The position numbers and the translations under genes were made by a program. The notes under the pieces are model-generated. The model had not been told where the DNA came from. It did no database searches and was given only the letters and a program-made list of their open reading frames with translations. Positions 12,846-25,530 of a stretch of 64,000 nucleotides of DNA are shown here, in pieces. Within the stretch, counting starts at the first letter, position 1. Each line of letters starts with the position of its first letter. Source of the DNA: Sclerurus mexicanus (taxonomy: Eukaryota; Chordata; Aves; Passeriformes; Furnariidae); assembly GCA_013396755.1 (NCBI GenBank), contig VWZF01004785.1, forward strand, positions 934,589 to 998,588, given 5' to 3'.

Positions 12846-12933
12846 ACAGAGTGTATGAGCCAAGAACCATTGATGTCAGTAAGACAAGAATTGGCTGGCA
12901 CATTTTTTTCCTGTCTTGCAGAAAGTACATAAC
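12846..12933 (-). CDS. Exon-like segment upstream of the above, antisense to THEMIS (unproven)
   Basis: This 88-bp minus-strand stretch lies between an acceptor-like attag (12934-12936) and the donor CTCTGT|GTAAGA. It reads VMYFLQDRKKMCQPILV and continues LLTSMVLGSYTL, a basic loop followed by a hydrophobic segment. Its donor phase (1) exactly matches the acceptor phase of the segment at 12469-12553, and the split codon becomes Cys. A further weak candidate lies upstream, ending at a good donor (TTTG|GTGAGT) near 13656, also with compatible phase 0. The family is unknown and the evidence is only splice-site shape and phase. Confidence 0.2.
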
Positions 12934-15900
12934 CTAATAAAACACATAACAGGATCATACAATTATGTATAATTAAGAGGCAGGACAAAAAAATGTAAAA
13001 AAAAATTCAGAATTCAAGGAAGCACTGCAGCAGAATAGGATGGGAGGAACAGAAATGCGTTTTTTTTCAACTGGGGTTCAAAGAAGCCTGACTTCCCACA
13101 AGACCATTCTTCATGCTGAATCCTACTGTTTGCCCTTTTCCTCAAAAATTTAGTTGGTGGGTAGCTAGTGCTACCTCTTATGGCCTGTATTTTGGTCTGT
13201 TTGGAAGTCACCAAAGCCAAAGAGCTTTCCAATTTAAAATTGCCAGAGATAATCTGCACCACAGCAAATTTCCAGCAGGAAGCACAGCCCTCATACTCCT
13301 GCAATACCTGCCAGGCAGCTCCTGAGGATGCCACAGAGTCAGTTGCTGGAGCTCTTGGCAGCTGCCAGACTCTCTGACTCCATCCTTGCTTAGACACCTT
13401 CAGGGACTTTTCTGGGTTCTGAAGGCCAACTGGCACGAGATGTCTCTGCTAGTGACCCTTTTTGTCTCCTTATTTCTGGAAGCGGGCCTTGGGGGTGCTG
13501 TAATGCACAGATCATGCCTGGGAACTGTTTGGGAAAGTGCTAGCTGGCACAGATTAAAATAAAATCCAGGGATATTTACAGGCATTGTGTAATCAACCAG
13601 TGTTGATATAGCCACTGCTAAAAAAAGATAGGGAAAAAAAGAAAAGGATACTCACCAAAGTCACTAAAGTGTTATACGTGATCAGTGTAAAAGACAGTAC
13701 TGATATTTCCCGTTTACATTATGCCCTTTTTCTTGCAAATCAAGCTTTTGCAGTACTATCAGCTGGGCATTCTGGAGGTGAAGGCACCCCAGAATGTTTG
13801 GATTATGCTTTGAAATATACGTCCCATGAAAGGAAACAAGAAAGTTGCTGTTGGTGTGACAGCAGGGTCAAATCCCAAAAGAACTTGTAGGCATGGCTCA
13901 TATTTTCCAGAGAGTCCTTGCAGTGAGGAAATGAGTGATTATCAAGGAACAGAGAATGCTGTGGAGACACTCGTCCATTAAAATGTGTAATGACAGTCCA
14001 AGTCTTTCCCGCTTTACTTTTTGAATTTGTTAGTCCATAGACATGGCAAAAAAGTATGATGGGGGAGATTTTAAGGGTTGAAAAATAATGTATTTAATGT
14101 CTCTGCCAAAAAAATTCATTTTCCTTCTTTATGCATAGAGATACATAATTTACACCAAACTTTTTTGAGGTATTTAACAACATTATGTTCTTGTTTTGCC
14201 TCAGGACACAAAACAGTTTTACTGGTAAATATGTTGTGATGGCGATATGTTGTGGTGTTGTGGTTCAAATTTTCCTCCCACTTTTTCTTTTTTTGATACA
14301 AAATGACAAGGAGATTGAGGATGCACAGGTTATTCAATTTTGTTGTGATTCCTGTAGTGCCACTGAAAAACCAAAGCAATGATCCCAGGCTTGCAATGAC
14401 TGTAGGCAGTGGCTTGTATCAGTGATCCACCTGAACCAGCATGATGGAGTTTAAGTAGAGTATCACTTGATAGGAGTTACTGGAGGAAAAAAAAAAGGAA
14501 AAGAAAGAAAGCTCTTTGCTGCCTTGTGGCATAGAGAACACTGATGATGAACCGCATAGCCTCTGCTCTGGTTTGTATTCTAAATTAGCTAGAATTGAAA
14601 TCTGATTAATAAACTGGCATAAATCTATTCCAAAAGCATCACTTCTAAGGTTTATATTTAAGAGTACTTGAAAAAGTAAATAATACTTTATGTGTGAAAT
14701 GAAGAAACTGTCTGGAAGCTACTTTTATGGATCCATTTGTTTTGCATAAGTGGCAAATGCATGCTCTGCAGTATTAACGAAGAAAAGAGTGGTTGAGTTT
14801 GCTTGTGAATTACTGTAATTTGAAGGGAAATGTGCCAAGCAATTGAACAGTAGCTCTACAAGAAAGTTCTGGCCATGTGAGGAATAGGGTTCTTAGAAGC
14901 TCAGTAGGTCTGCTGTACATTGCGACTTCTGTCACATGCTGCTTCACCAGGCAAATCACATAAATATCATTGCCTCCAGATACATGAAGAAACTGTCAAG
15001 TGTGAAGAAGGAGTGTGGATTTACAGCTCATTAGTTACTTTATATGGATGCTTAAATCTCAGGTAAATACAAGATATATTGCCTCACTTTTCAGTAAGGG
15101 TCAGAGCTACCTCACATTTACTCTGGAGCAATAACCACACAGACAGTTGCCATGGAGTATTAAATGAGCTGTAAATCCATGCTCATTTACTAGGTGGCAA
15201 CTTGTTCATGTAGCTGTCTCCTCTGTCTATGTAATGGGACACGATGCTTCATTTTCCCATTTTCCCATCTTGGATATTTGTAAAGACAAGCATAATTTTT
15301 GGATTAATGCAGCATTTTGTGCATTGGCTACTGCCATAGGAACAAAAAAAGCACCATAAAAATAATATCAGCAATGAAATTACTAGACACTTGTACATTT
15401 TATCCTTGTTTAAAAATTTTTAAGCAAGGAACTTAATCTATAGAAGAGGTGAAAAAACAAGTGACAGTTGTCTAGGACAGATGGATTCTAAAGTGTGGGT
15501 ATTTGAAAGAGGAAGAAACAAGAAAGAACAACTTATTTAAGAACTTACGTCATTGCAAGGTGTTAACCTTGAGGTTCACTAACACCTCTGTGAGCTTGAT
15601 CTTTTGTTAACCACTTCATAGTTTGTTCTAATAGTAGACACTGGTCTTTGTGCTTGCCCTCTGCATCTACTATGGTATATCTGGTGACTTAAGCCTTGTC
15701 TTCACCTGTTGGGTTACAGAAGGTAGAAGTTAGTTTCAAGACATTAAGATTTATGAATAGAAACTCAGATGTTTCTTATAATGCCTCTGTAAATTTTCTC
15801 ATTTTGTGGAACTTTGACAGATGATAACATTAAACTAAGAGTTGCATGTTAAAGGTTAGTTTGTGCAAGCATGAACAGTGTCAGCAAGGGAAGCAAATGA

Positions 15901-18900
15901 GGAGAGAGACTGCTACAGTACAGGTTATATAAATATATATATTTTATATTGATATATCATACTTGGATAAAAAGTAGTGGTACGTAACTGACCATATATA
16001 AATGAATGCTGGAGTAAAAGGTCATTTTTCTAAGTCAGCTCTAGCACACAGCTTTTACAGACACATCATTTATACTGCTTGCAATGATGGAGCAGCATCA
16101 CCATTCGGATGGAAGAGTGGATTAAGGAGCTAAGCTAGGAAGGCGAAATTGAGAACTAGTGAAACAGGAAAATGGAATATCCAGTTACATTCTCTCAGAC
16201 TGTGAAATGGGATGGGAAAAAAGAATTTACGTAGGATGGAGGGAATTGCATTTTTGCTATAGAAAGGCTTTTTTTCAGGAGGAAGATTTTTCTTTCTAAA
16301 TATGTTCTTTTCCTAATTCATAACTATCCCACCCTCGTTGTCTCACATAAAAATGAAAAGTAGTATACTTTTCATACATAAAGCAAAATTCTGCTCTGCC
16401 TGAGCCAACCACATGCATACATATGTAGTAATTACCATGAAATATCTGCTCTTTATCTGTTACTTTGCATCTTGTTGACCAGATGGACCAGAGAGGTCTT
16501 GGTTTGCTCCCTACTTATACTCCATATAGTCAGCATTTGATGGTGCAAATACCTGGCTACCAATCTCCTACACTAGCGATACTCCCTCTCTGTTCTCATG
16601 GTTCAAGCAATTGCAGTATGGATTAAAAAACATGGGAGCTAGAAGGAAAACAGAAACTAAATCCTTAAACAGGAGGCTTCGATTTTGCATAACATTTTTC
16701 ATTAGTTTGCATCTTTAGAAAAGACAGAGATAAAATCATCTCATGAAATATTGAAACCACTTCTGCCCATACGAATAGCTGAATGTGAGACATTCCCTCT
16801 ACCCTCCGAAACGGAAAATAAACCTTCTTTTGAATGTTATGAGTTATTGAATAATAATATGGCAGTAGTCTAATGCTGCTATTGTTGAACCTAAATGAAA
16901 AACCTTATTAATCATGGATTTGACAGCTCATTCAGTTATAATAATGTTTCCTGTCAATCCAAGCTCTCATTATAATTGAATCTTACTTAGAAAGGAAGAT
17001 GCTCCATTGACTGCTCAGATGGAGAAAAATATAGGTTTGAAAATGAAAATATCAGTCTGAATTCTGTTTCCAGGGAGCCTGCTTATGCATTTACAAGTTG
17101 GATAACACTTTAATCCTTGCTGTGTGTCACATTTGGATGTTGCTATAATAAGATTCTCTCACTGACTAGACACCAGTTCTACAGTCATGACAGTGAAAGT
17201 GAAAGCAGGAAGAGTAAATGAAACTTCTTCTCAGGGATGCTGGTATATCATCCCTACGACCTAGCTGCAAAGAATTAACCAAAATAGATAGCTTTTCTAC
17301 ATAAAGAAGTGTGTTAGGCTGTGAATTTACAGCTAATTTGGTTTTCTGCATGGCCTCTTTTGTGTTTACTCAGTATGCAGAAAGTATTGGATATTTCACG
17401 TGGCATTGAGAGATTGTTACTTCGAACCAAGGCAATTTAGTGTGCTGTAGGAGTGTTTACAGAGAAAGTTAGTGGCAAGGAGCTGTAAATTCATACCCTA
17501 ACTTACTGCACAGTACCTTTGTAAACAAGGCCAGAGATAGAACAAGCACAAGTAGCTGAGGTTGTTATCAAAGTAGATGAATATTCAGGCCGAGACTGAA
17601 AGCACTTAGAAAATCATTTCAGATAAATGTTGTTTAGAAGACACGTTGTGGGCAAATCCCACAAACTGCATATTGGAAGCCTTAGTTCTGTGGGTGTAAC
17701 AGGGAGAGGCAGTGCAGTCTGTGCGGGTCACAATTTGTTAAGGACACTGAAGCCATAGGGTAAGTAAAGCTTAGACTCAACATAAAAAATGAAGGTTTTA
17801 TAGAAAACCCTTATCTAGGGCAGCCAAAACAATGATTCCCAGAAAGTGTTCTTGTTTGCTGATAAACCAGTGTGGTTACAATAAATGGGAACTTAGAGTA
17901 GCTTTCTACTGAGTAATATAATGCCAACCGGCATAGACACAGCAGATTGTTTTCACTGCCTTGCAGGATAAGTAGCAAATAATCTGGTAGCATCAGGAAT
18001 TCTTTGCATGAGTATAAGGACTTACTGCTTGTGTGCTTGAACCTACAGCAGATATACACACTGAGAAGAGAGTGAGTAATCTTTTCTCCCTCTGTGGCTG
18101 AACTGGATGAGGTACAGGTGAGAGGCTGTAATCAACACCGGAATTCAGTAGCTGCATTGAGACAACATGCTTTCTCCTATTATTTGTCTTCAATCACTGC
18201 AGTTTAGCACTATCTATTATTTTGCTTTGTGCCAAGCAGAGACAACTTAGTCTTCACTGAGATTGCAGTGCCTGAGAGAAATAAGGGCAAGGCTAAGAAT
18301 GAAAGTGTTACAAATGTGAACAGGAATAAAAATCCAAGGGAGAGTAGAAAGTGCTTGTTTTGGTTTTGTTTCTGTGCATTTAGTTTTAATGCACAGTAGC
18401 TGATTGATTTCTCATCTCTGAATGAATAAATAAAAGTCAAGATTTATTTCAGGTGAGGAGTTGATATCAGAGGGGATTTCTTGTATTGCTACAGTGAAAA
18501 GATCATCCAGTCATAGACCAGAAATCATCATATGCATCTACAACCATGCATGCAGTGTAAATTTGTGGAGGTTATGCAATGGTTGGTAAAGTGTCTATTA
18601 GCATAAAATATCCACTCAATTTGTCACAGGACTATGTAATTTGAATGGTGGAGTAATAATTCAAGTAATACTATTCACAATATGTAGCTTGATCAGCAGC
18701 TGTTGAATATATAAAATAAATATTTATATTCATGGGATAGTTCTGAAAAGGTCAAATAGGAGACATTTTAGTCTATGTTTTTAATTTGTAGCTATATGTT
18801 TACAGTAATAAATCATAGGAGCTTTCAAAAATAACAGAGGCAACAGTAACATATGACTCTCAAATGTCTGTGGACTGTAGATTAAACTAATTTGTTTTTC

Positions 18901-21900
18901 CTGAGCATCTAAACACAAGTTCTTTATTTGTTGGTTCTGATCTCTTCTGCAATTACAAAAAGAGATTTGATACCTAATGGCATAAAACATTATGCTAACA
19001 ATTTCAAATTAATGGAAGCTTCCAGCTTATTTCAAAAGACACATTGCCAAGCGCTGCCATTGTATTTTTCATAACTTTTTCAAATGTAAATACATTTTTA
19101 AATGTATGAATGTAATTTGTATTTGTAATTTTCAAATGTAAATGCAAGTTCTCACCCTGTCTGCAGGTACAGCACAACTGTAATAACATGACAGTCTGAG
19201 ACACTAATTTGTTGATTTAAAAAATCCTTTACAAATGTGTGTACCCCTAACCAAAATGTCATGCTTGGGTTTCTCTCAATATGTAGTGTCATTCAGATGT
19301 AACCACAGAGAAACTTTCTCCTTGTTATGAAGGTTCCTGCCAGAGCATTTGGTTTTTCTAGCTGATTCTTGTCCTTAGGCAATGCTAAACAGTTTCCTTT
19401 CTGAAATCCATACTTATGAGAACACTTTTCACTGCTCTACTGTGGGCTAGCTCCACAGCTGTGTCCACATTTTGATGTGTTCTGTCTTGGGCTGTCTGTG
19501 CTGGGATAGATGGACCTCATGGGACACATGCAGGCATGGTTTAAAGAAATACAGCTCCACTTACTTTAATGGAATTGAACTGTCTTCCAAGAAGTGCGAA
19601 TCTGGAATGTTTGTTTTGGGAGAGGAAAATGGCATGCTTGTTTCTTCAGAGCTGGGCCAGCATGTTGCAGTGACTGATGGCCTGGTACAGCCTAGCTACG
19701 GAGAAAGGTGCCTTTGCTTGGGTTAGAGATGTTAGAGATATGAGCTACATCGCTAAGCTTCCACTATGGTCTGTACTCTCAGCAGCTCCTGGAGAGCCAA
19801 GCAGACACTTTGCAGTTAGCTGGATCACTTTTTAACTTTTGTATTGATGAGGTTTCCTGACTGTAAGCAGAGCAAGGACACATGGAGTATGTAGATAGGT
19901 ACACAGTTATGTACATTTTTGTGCCTTGATCTGGAGCTGGCATAGTAATTAATCCAAACTGAATGATAGACATCTTTTTCACAATAGGGCTGTGATTACT
20001 GCATTTGCACAGGGAAAGGGTCACCACATTGTTGTCATGCCCAGTGCCCATCAGCAGTTCTAGTGAAACCCTGGTACTATTCCTGTATTGACTTGGGCAC
20101 TGCACAGCTATGCAGGTACAAGGTCTGAGACATGAGGTGCAACCCTGGTTCAGAAGGAAGTGCTTTGGCAAGGAAGACTGAGTCTTAGGTGTCCCCGTGT
20201 CATCCAGAAACATACAGCCTAGAGGAAAACCAGCATTCTCAGAGGCCTATTTTCATCACCAGCCTACAAGCTGCTTTAGTGTTTGCCTTTTTGGCTCTCC
20301 CAGTTATGTAGCATGTCTTAGTCTCTCAGTGTTGTTCAGGAATCTCATGGGGTCTGGAAGTTTGGCCATGTGCATATCAAGGATGAAGGTCGTTCCTTCA
20401 TAGAAACAGGCACAAACATTAATCAATTTACAAATCAATCCTCAATATGAAGGTTTGGGGATCCATGCTTTCCTGTTGTGCATATTTCATTCCTATTGAA
20501 GTGAAAAGGCATTCAGCAAAAATATATAAGTAAACATTTAATGGAATTACTCAGTAGGGCTGGGAAAATCTTGTGTTTCTCAGATTTGTTTTTCTTAAAA
20601 AAACTAAATATTGTCATGTAAGTTCTTTCCGGACAAAGAGACAGAGTAAGAATTCAAATGTAAGCTAGTCCTTCTGTTTCCACAGCTCTTGCATGCCAGT
20701 AATTGAAAGGGCTCATTGGGTTCTCAGATCTCTAAAAGATCCTTGTTTTCATCCACGACTTTGGTTTGTAGCATTTTTTATAACAGCAGCTAAGGGCACA
20801 AATTGAAAGATCTATACATGTTTCAAAGACATAAGAAAGACTGACACCTAAGAAGTAACAGGTGTGGCTGTTTTTCTTCAAACTTTTATTTAAAATTGGT
20901 TCTGTTTGCTTAGTGGTCAAATCTGTTCGAAGTCTTTAAATGAATAATGGGGATTTCTGATTTACTGCTGATGAAGATATAAAGTATCAGCTTGAATTAA
21001 AAAATAAACAATTCCAATAAGTTTTTGATACCTTTGTTGGGACAAAGAAAACTTTGATTTACATGTGAAAAAATCCATTTACATTGGAAGAAAAGAGTAT
21101 GGTTTGTAGTCCTTCCATAAATTTTGATTCCTACATGTTGGAACATTGCACATGTGAATGTATTAGTTCAGTTTCAATTTCAGGTAGAAGAACCATATGT
21201 GTTGTGGTTTTCCTTTCCTCATTGGTACATAAACTAACAATTTGCTAAAATTCTGCCCCACAAATACAGGGCTGTTTAATTGAATAGGTCTTCTCCCTCT
21301 CTGTCTCCTTCTCTCTCTCCCTCCTCCCTGCATATTGCCAATGTAGCATGGCAACGGACACAATTTTTTAGCTCTCCTTTTCTTTTTGAATTCTATGAAT
21401 TCATTTCATTCATGCTTATTACACAAGCATCTCAGTATATTAAACTTCTGTCCTAGATAATTTTCAATGGCAGCTAAATCATCCACAGAATAATTTTGTA
21501 CTGAAATTCTTTTTTTTCATTGGTGTTTAATAAATGTGTCCCCAGCTACTAATCACACAGGGTCTATATTTTCATTAATAGGTGCAATGAAATACATTTA
21601 TTTCTTTCTCATATTACTTTTTGAGTTTTAGTTCACTAACATTTCTCTTTCATGTGGCAGATGTATGCGAATAGATTTAATTTATAGAGAGTTGTATTTT
21701 ACAAAACACCACATCAGTATTGGGAGCCCTTGCCTAAAACACAGTAAATGGTTTTTCTATTAATTTACCTGATATAGTCATGGCTTACAGATAGATAACC
21801 TTGGACAAGATATTTTTTTCAGATCTGAGAAAACTATCTATCGATATACAACCACTAAGAGCATTTTTGTGCATCTATGTTCATTACCTTTAAAAGCTTG

Positions 21901-24517
21901 TTCAATTATGGAAAGATGCCATCTCTATTGTTTCAAAGAAAGAAACGAAACCCATAAAAGGCACATCTTTTCACATTAAATTTGTATTTACTATGGCCTA
22001 GTCTAATAATAAATGCCATATTCATCTTATTCATCTGTACAGGTATTTTTTAGTCACTTAGGCTGCGTTCTACATTTTGCAACAAATGGGGTGATATAAG
22101 ATCTCCATTTAATAGATTGATCCTTCTAGAAAAACATCATTGTCATTCAATTTGCAGAACATAAGTGATGAGTAAAATGTTCCTAGTAAAGCATATTCAG
22201 TAGAAGTTCAGAGGACAAAGCTCTTGCTAATGCCTCTGTTTGGAGCGCTACCTAGACTCCTCCTTTTACAAACCTTTTCCTCCTTAAATAATTAAATGTA
22301 TATTTTTAACAACACATACTTCTTGTTTGCTTTATTTGCCTTTTGTGGGCCCATTTGGATATATTCTTTGAGAAGAGAGAATGCATCATCCATACTTTGA
22401 AATAAATGAAATTAGTGATAAGAAAATAGAAGCACAGTTTTTGGCTTTCCAGCAATCCCAAGGAACATTTCACAAGAGAACTGTCTTCATGCATGTCAGC
22501 AAGTAAAAGTACCATTACCTAATGTCTCCTGAGAAGAAAAAGAAAAAAGAAAAAAAAAAGCACAATATTGTATCACCTATGAAGCACCATCAATGTAGCA
22601 CAGAAAGATGAATAGTGCAGTTGTAGTCCCTCCATTTGAAGGGATCATAACCAGTTGCAATGAAGTACAAACACTTTGGCTCCAAGGCAATGCTGAATGC
22701 AGCCATGTGATTGAGTCCAGTGATCTTGATGTATAGTGTCTTGGGTTCTCTTCTCTGGGAGTTCAGAGGCATGATTCCTTCTGTCTGTAATTTGCACCAC
22801 TCTAATTTCTTTTGGACAAGGCATTAATTCCTACTGCAGAAAAAAGTTAAATTTTACTACCCTATTGTGACTGATACCCACTGAAGCAGGAGGTTTCTTC
22901 CCATATGTGGATACTAACAGCACGCACGATTGATGTGAGAAGTGTGCATTACTGCTTGTTATTTCTCTTTAGAAAATTTTAAGTTCTCCACCAAGAGACC
23001 TGGAAGTTCAGAGAATACATTGACTCTGACAATAATTAATAGCAAAATAATCTTTTTCTTTAAATGTGAGCATATATAAATTTTATGACCCTTTTCTCTG
23101 TTAGTATTTGGTGGTATTTTAAGCCAAAATTGCAGGAGTTTTGCATAAGAAGCCTAGGAGCCTTGGTTATATAATTCCCTTGTTCTATATGTTTCTTCAC
23201 TATGTTTCATCTTTTGGAGAGCTGAAGGGCATGTCTTATCAATTCATGAATCTATATATGCATTCTCCAGATCTACAAATGTTGTAAAATTGATTCACTT
23301 GAAATGCCCAGAGGATTAATAATTTAAATAAAAACAATTGGGACTGAGCTGGTGTTTTACAGTCAGAAAAGTATCTTTTCCCTATACTATTTCCCCTTCT
23401 GGTGCATAAATAATTCCTCTAGCATTAGTGGAGCTATGCTAATTTATACCCACAGAGGGCTTGGTCTCAAAAGTCTAATTTAGATGACAACACTGAAGTG
23501 CAAGGACTTGCCATTTTTATTTGTATGTAAAGTACCAGGCACTCAAGTAGTTGTGTGTCATTAAATTATTTCTAGAAAATAAATTGCCATTTGGAAGGTT
23601 TGCTCTTGGGTGAAATTATATCTTTTTGTATGACTTTAGACAGATGCAATGAGTTAATTTGAACAGCTGCTCTTCACTTCCCTAATTTTGTTTTCTCTCC
23701 TATCTCCCATCTCTCCTCTGCTGAGCATGCCTTCTTCCTATATCTGACTGAAATAAATACATCCTTGGACAGTAGCTCATGTACTTCAATTGCAATGTTC
23801 CCTCTGTTCTGAAGGGCCTTGGTAAAAAATAAGATAGTAGGGCAAAACACTGGCCAATGTCAGCTATAGCTACTGGGACAGCTAAAAGTTGGATAATAAT
23901 AAGACTATTTTAAGCCCTCAAAGCTCCCTTCTCTTCAGCTGTAATTTTTTTGTTGCACAGCACAAAATTTTACCCTAGGGTTTTTGGCTGAATAGTGATG
24001 AATTTGACAACAGTCTCACCTGTACAATGGACATTAATGGGACACTTCATTTCAGAGGAACTGTGCAATTAAGATAGCTGATGTCTTCTACTTTTCAATC
24101 CTCATGTTAGTAATTTCATAAAGGCTGTATTCTGCTTTCAGCATTCAGTTTTGTCTGCATAAATTGCTGGAGTATTTGCCTTAGTGGTACGTGAAGCATA
24201 CTTCCATGTAGCTCTGGTCCAACTCTGATGCTGTCATTCTTACACATTAGCATTTTCTTGTGAAAAAATTAGTTTGAAGTCAGCAGGACAGGCATGAACA
24301 TACATAAACGATGCTAAACATGGGAGAGGGCTCCCTTGTTGGCAAACAGTGAAGATGAGATGATCCCTGCTGAAAGAGCTTGCCATCAGGGGAAAAATAG
24401 TAAACTTGCAAAAGAGGCCTGTATCAAGGTTAAGGCTGGTGTTATAGTTGATGGAACTGAAATGGAAACCTTATGTGGTTTGAAAAGACATTATGGGCAG
24501 GGAGGGAAGCTATGAAC
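12934..24517 (+). other. THEMIS intron, mostly unique AT-rich sequence
   Basis: About 11.6 kb has no recognisable gene or well-preserved mobile element. Local features are simple: an A/G-rich run near 14480-14510, an AT-rich run at 15925-15960, a nearby direct repeat with a palindrome at 19076-19143, a pyrimidine tract at 21285-21330, and a polypurine run at 22530-22560. Some well-preserved-looking AT-rich blocks could be conserved noncoding DNA, but that cannot be judged from one sequence. Confidence 0.6.
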
Positions 24518-24600
24518 TGAGTCTATTGCTTTCTAGTATGTGTTTCTGTGCCCGTCATTTAATCTCAATATTCATCAATGCTTACCTGCCTTATAGTCCA
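24518..24600 (+). repeat. MIR-like SINE relic, + orientation
   Basis: The order of blocks resembles the MIR core: tctattgctttctagtatgt, then tgtgcccgtcatttaatctc, then a short gap and cttacctgccttatag. These correspond to the MIR 'acttactagctgtgtgacc', 'gggcaagtcacttaacctc' and 'tacctacctcatag' blocks. Divergence is high, so this is a tentative ancient amniote SINE. Confidence 0.4.
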
Positions 24601-25439
24601 GTGGAATACAGCGTACTACTGCATTCTGCTTTCTACTGCTTGTAAGTCAGATCCTCTTGATAACACTGTGAGCCAGTTGGTAATTATTGTCATGGTGACC
24701 AGAATACATTGTGAATGTTCCCAAAAAGCATCTCTTTGTTTTGAGGGATTAGGTTCACATTTTCTAAGTGATTTTAAGACACTGGGGTTCTGACAGACAC
24801 ATTTATGTAAGGATACCATTTTTATGACAAACAAGTTAATTAAAGACTATTTTCTTTACTGGCAAATTATATCTAAATAAACTCATCTTTTCACCCTTAA
24901 CCATAAATTAGGGGAACTTTTCTGACCTCAGACCTCTGCTTCATTTAGAAGGTTTCCATCACTCTACATTCAAAATATGTATTTAATAGGTATATAAATA
25001 TTTGTGATGTGTTCATGTGTCTATTTGGTCAAGACAAAGGCAAGACTGATTTTTTTCCAGAATTTTCATGTTAGTATTGGCCGTACAAGAGAACTGTATA
25101 AGGGTAATACGAAGCGAGATGAGAACAAAAGGCTTCTGCTAGCTATGAGGATCCTGGGGAGGTATCTAATACTATTGCAGCTGATTGTAGTTTCAGTTTC
25201 TAGGCAGCTGGAGGGTTTTGCACACCTGGGGACTTGCCTTGACCAATCACTGGAAAATAAGAGTGGGATATTTGGATGAATAAAATTCCACTAGGAAATG
25301 GTGTGATGGTAAAGATCCCTTGCACGGATATTTACAGTCATTGTATCACCTACAGGCCCATGCGGAGTGAGGGGCTTGGGGTCTCTGAGCCCTGCAGAAA
25401 TGTGGCAATCCCAGCAGATATCCTCATGCTCTAAATAGA

Positions 25440-25530
25440 TAGAGAACGCATGTCAGAGGGAACAGAGCAGATGACTTGCCTGCAGTCACTCAGCAGGTTA
25501 GTGGCTAGGTTTCTTGGCTAGCAGAGCTGT
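25440..25530 (-). repeat. MIR-like SINE relic, - orientation
   Basis: The + strand shows agatgacttgcctgcagtca, then ctcagcaggttagtggct and a degenerate tail. This is the reverse-complement order of the MIR core (agtgacttgcccaaggtcacacagctagtaagtggc). Divergence is substantial but the block order and spacing fit. Confidence 0.5.

Noticed and set aside
13014..13436. 140-codon minus-strand open frame near the nested exon candidates
   Set aside because: It does not join the neighbouring exon-like segments in phase and shows no protein motif.
19779..20213. 144-codon minus-strand open frame
   Set aside because: Longest frame outside THEMIS exons on that strand, but no recognisable motif; consistent with chance in unique intronic DNA.
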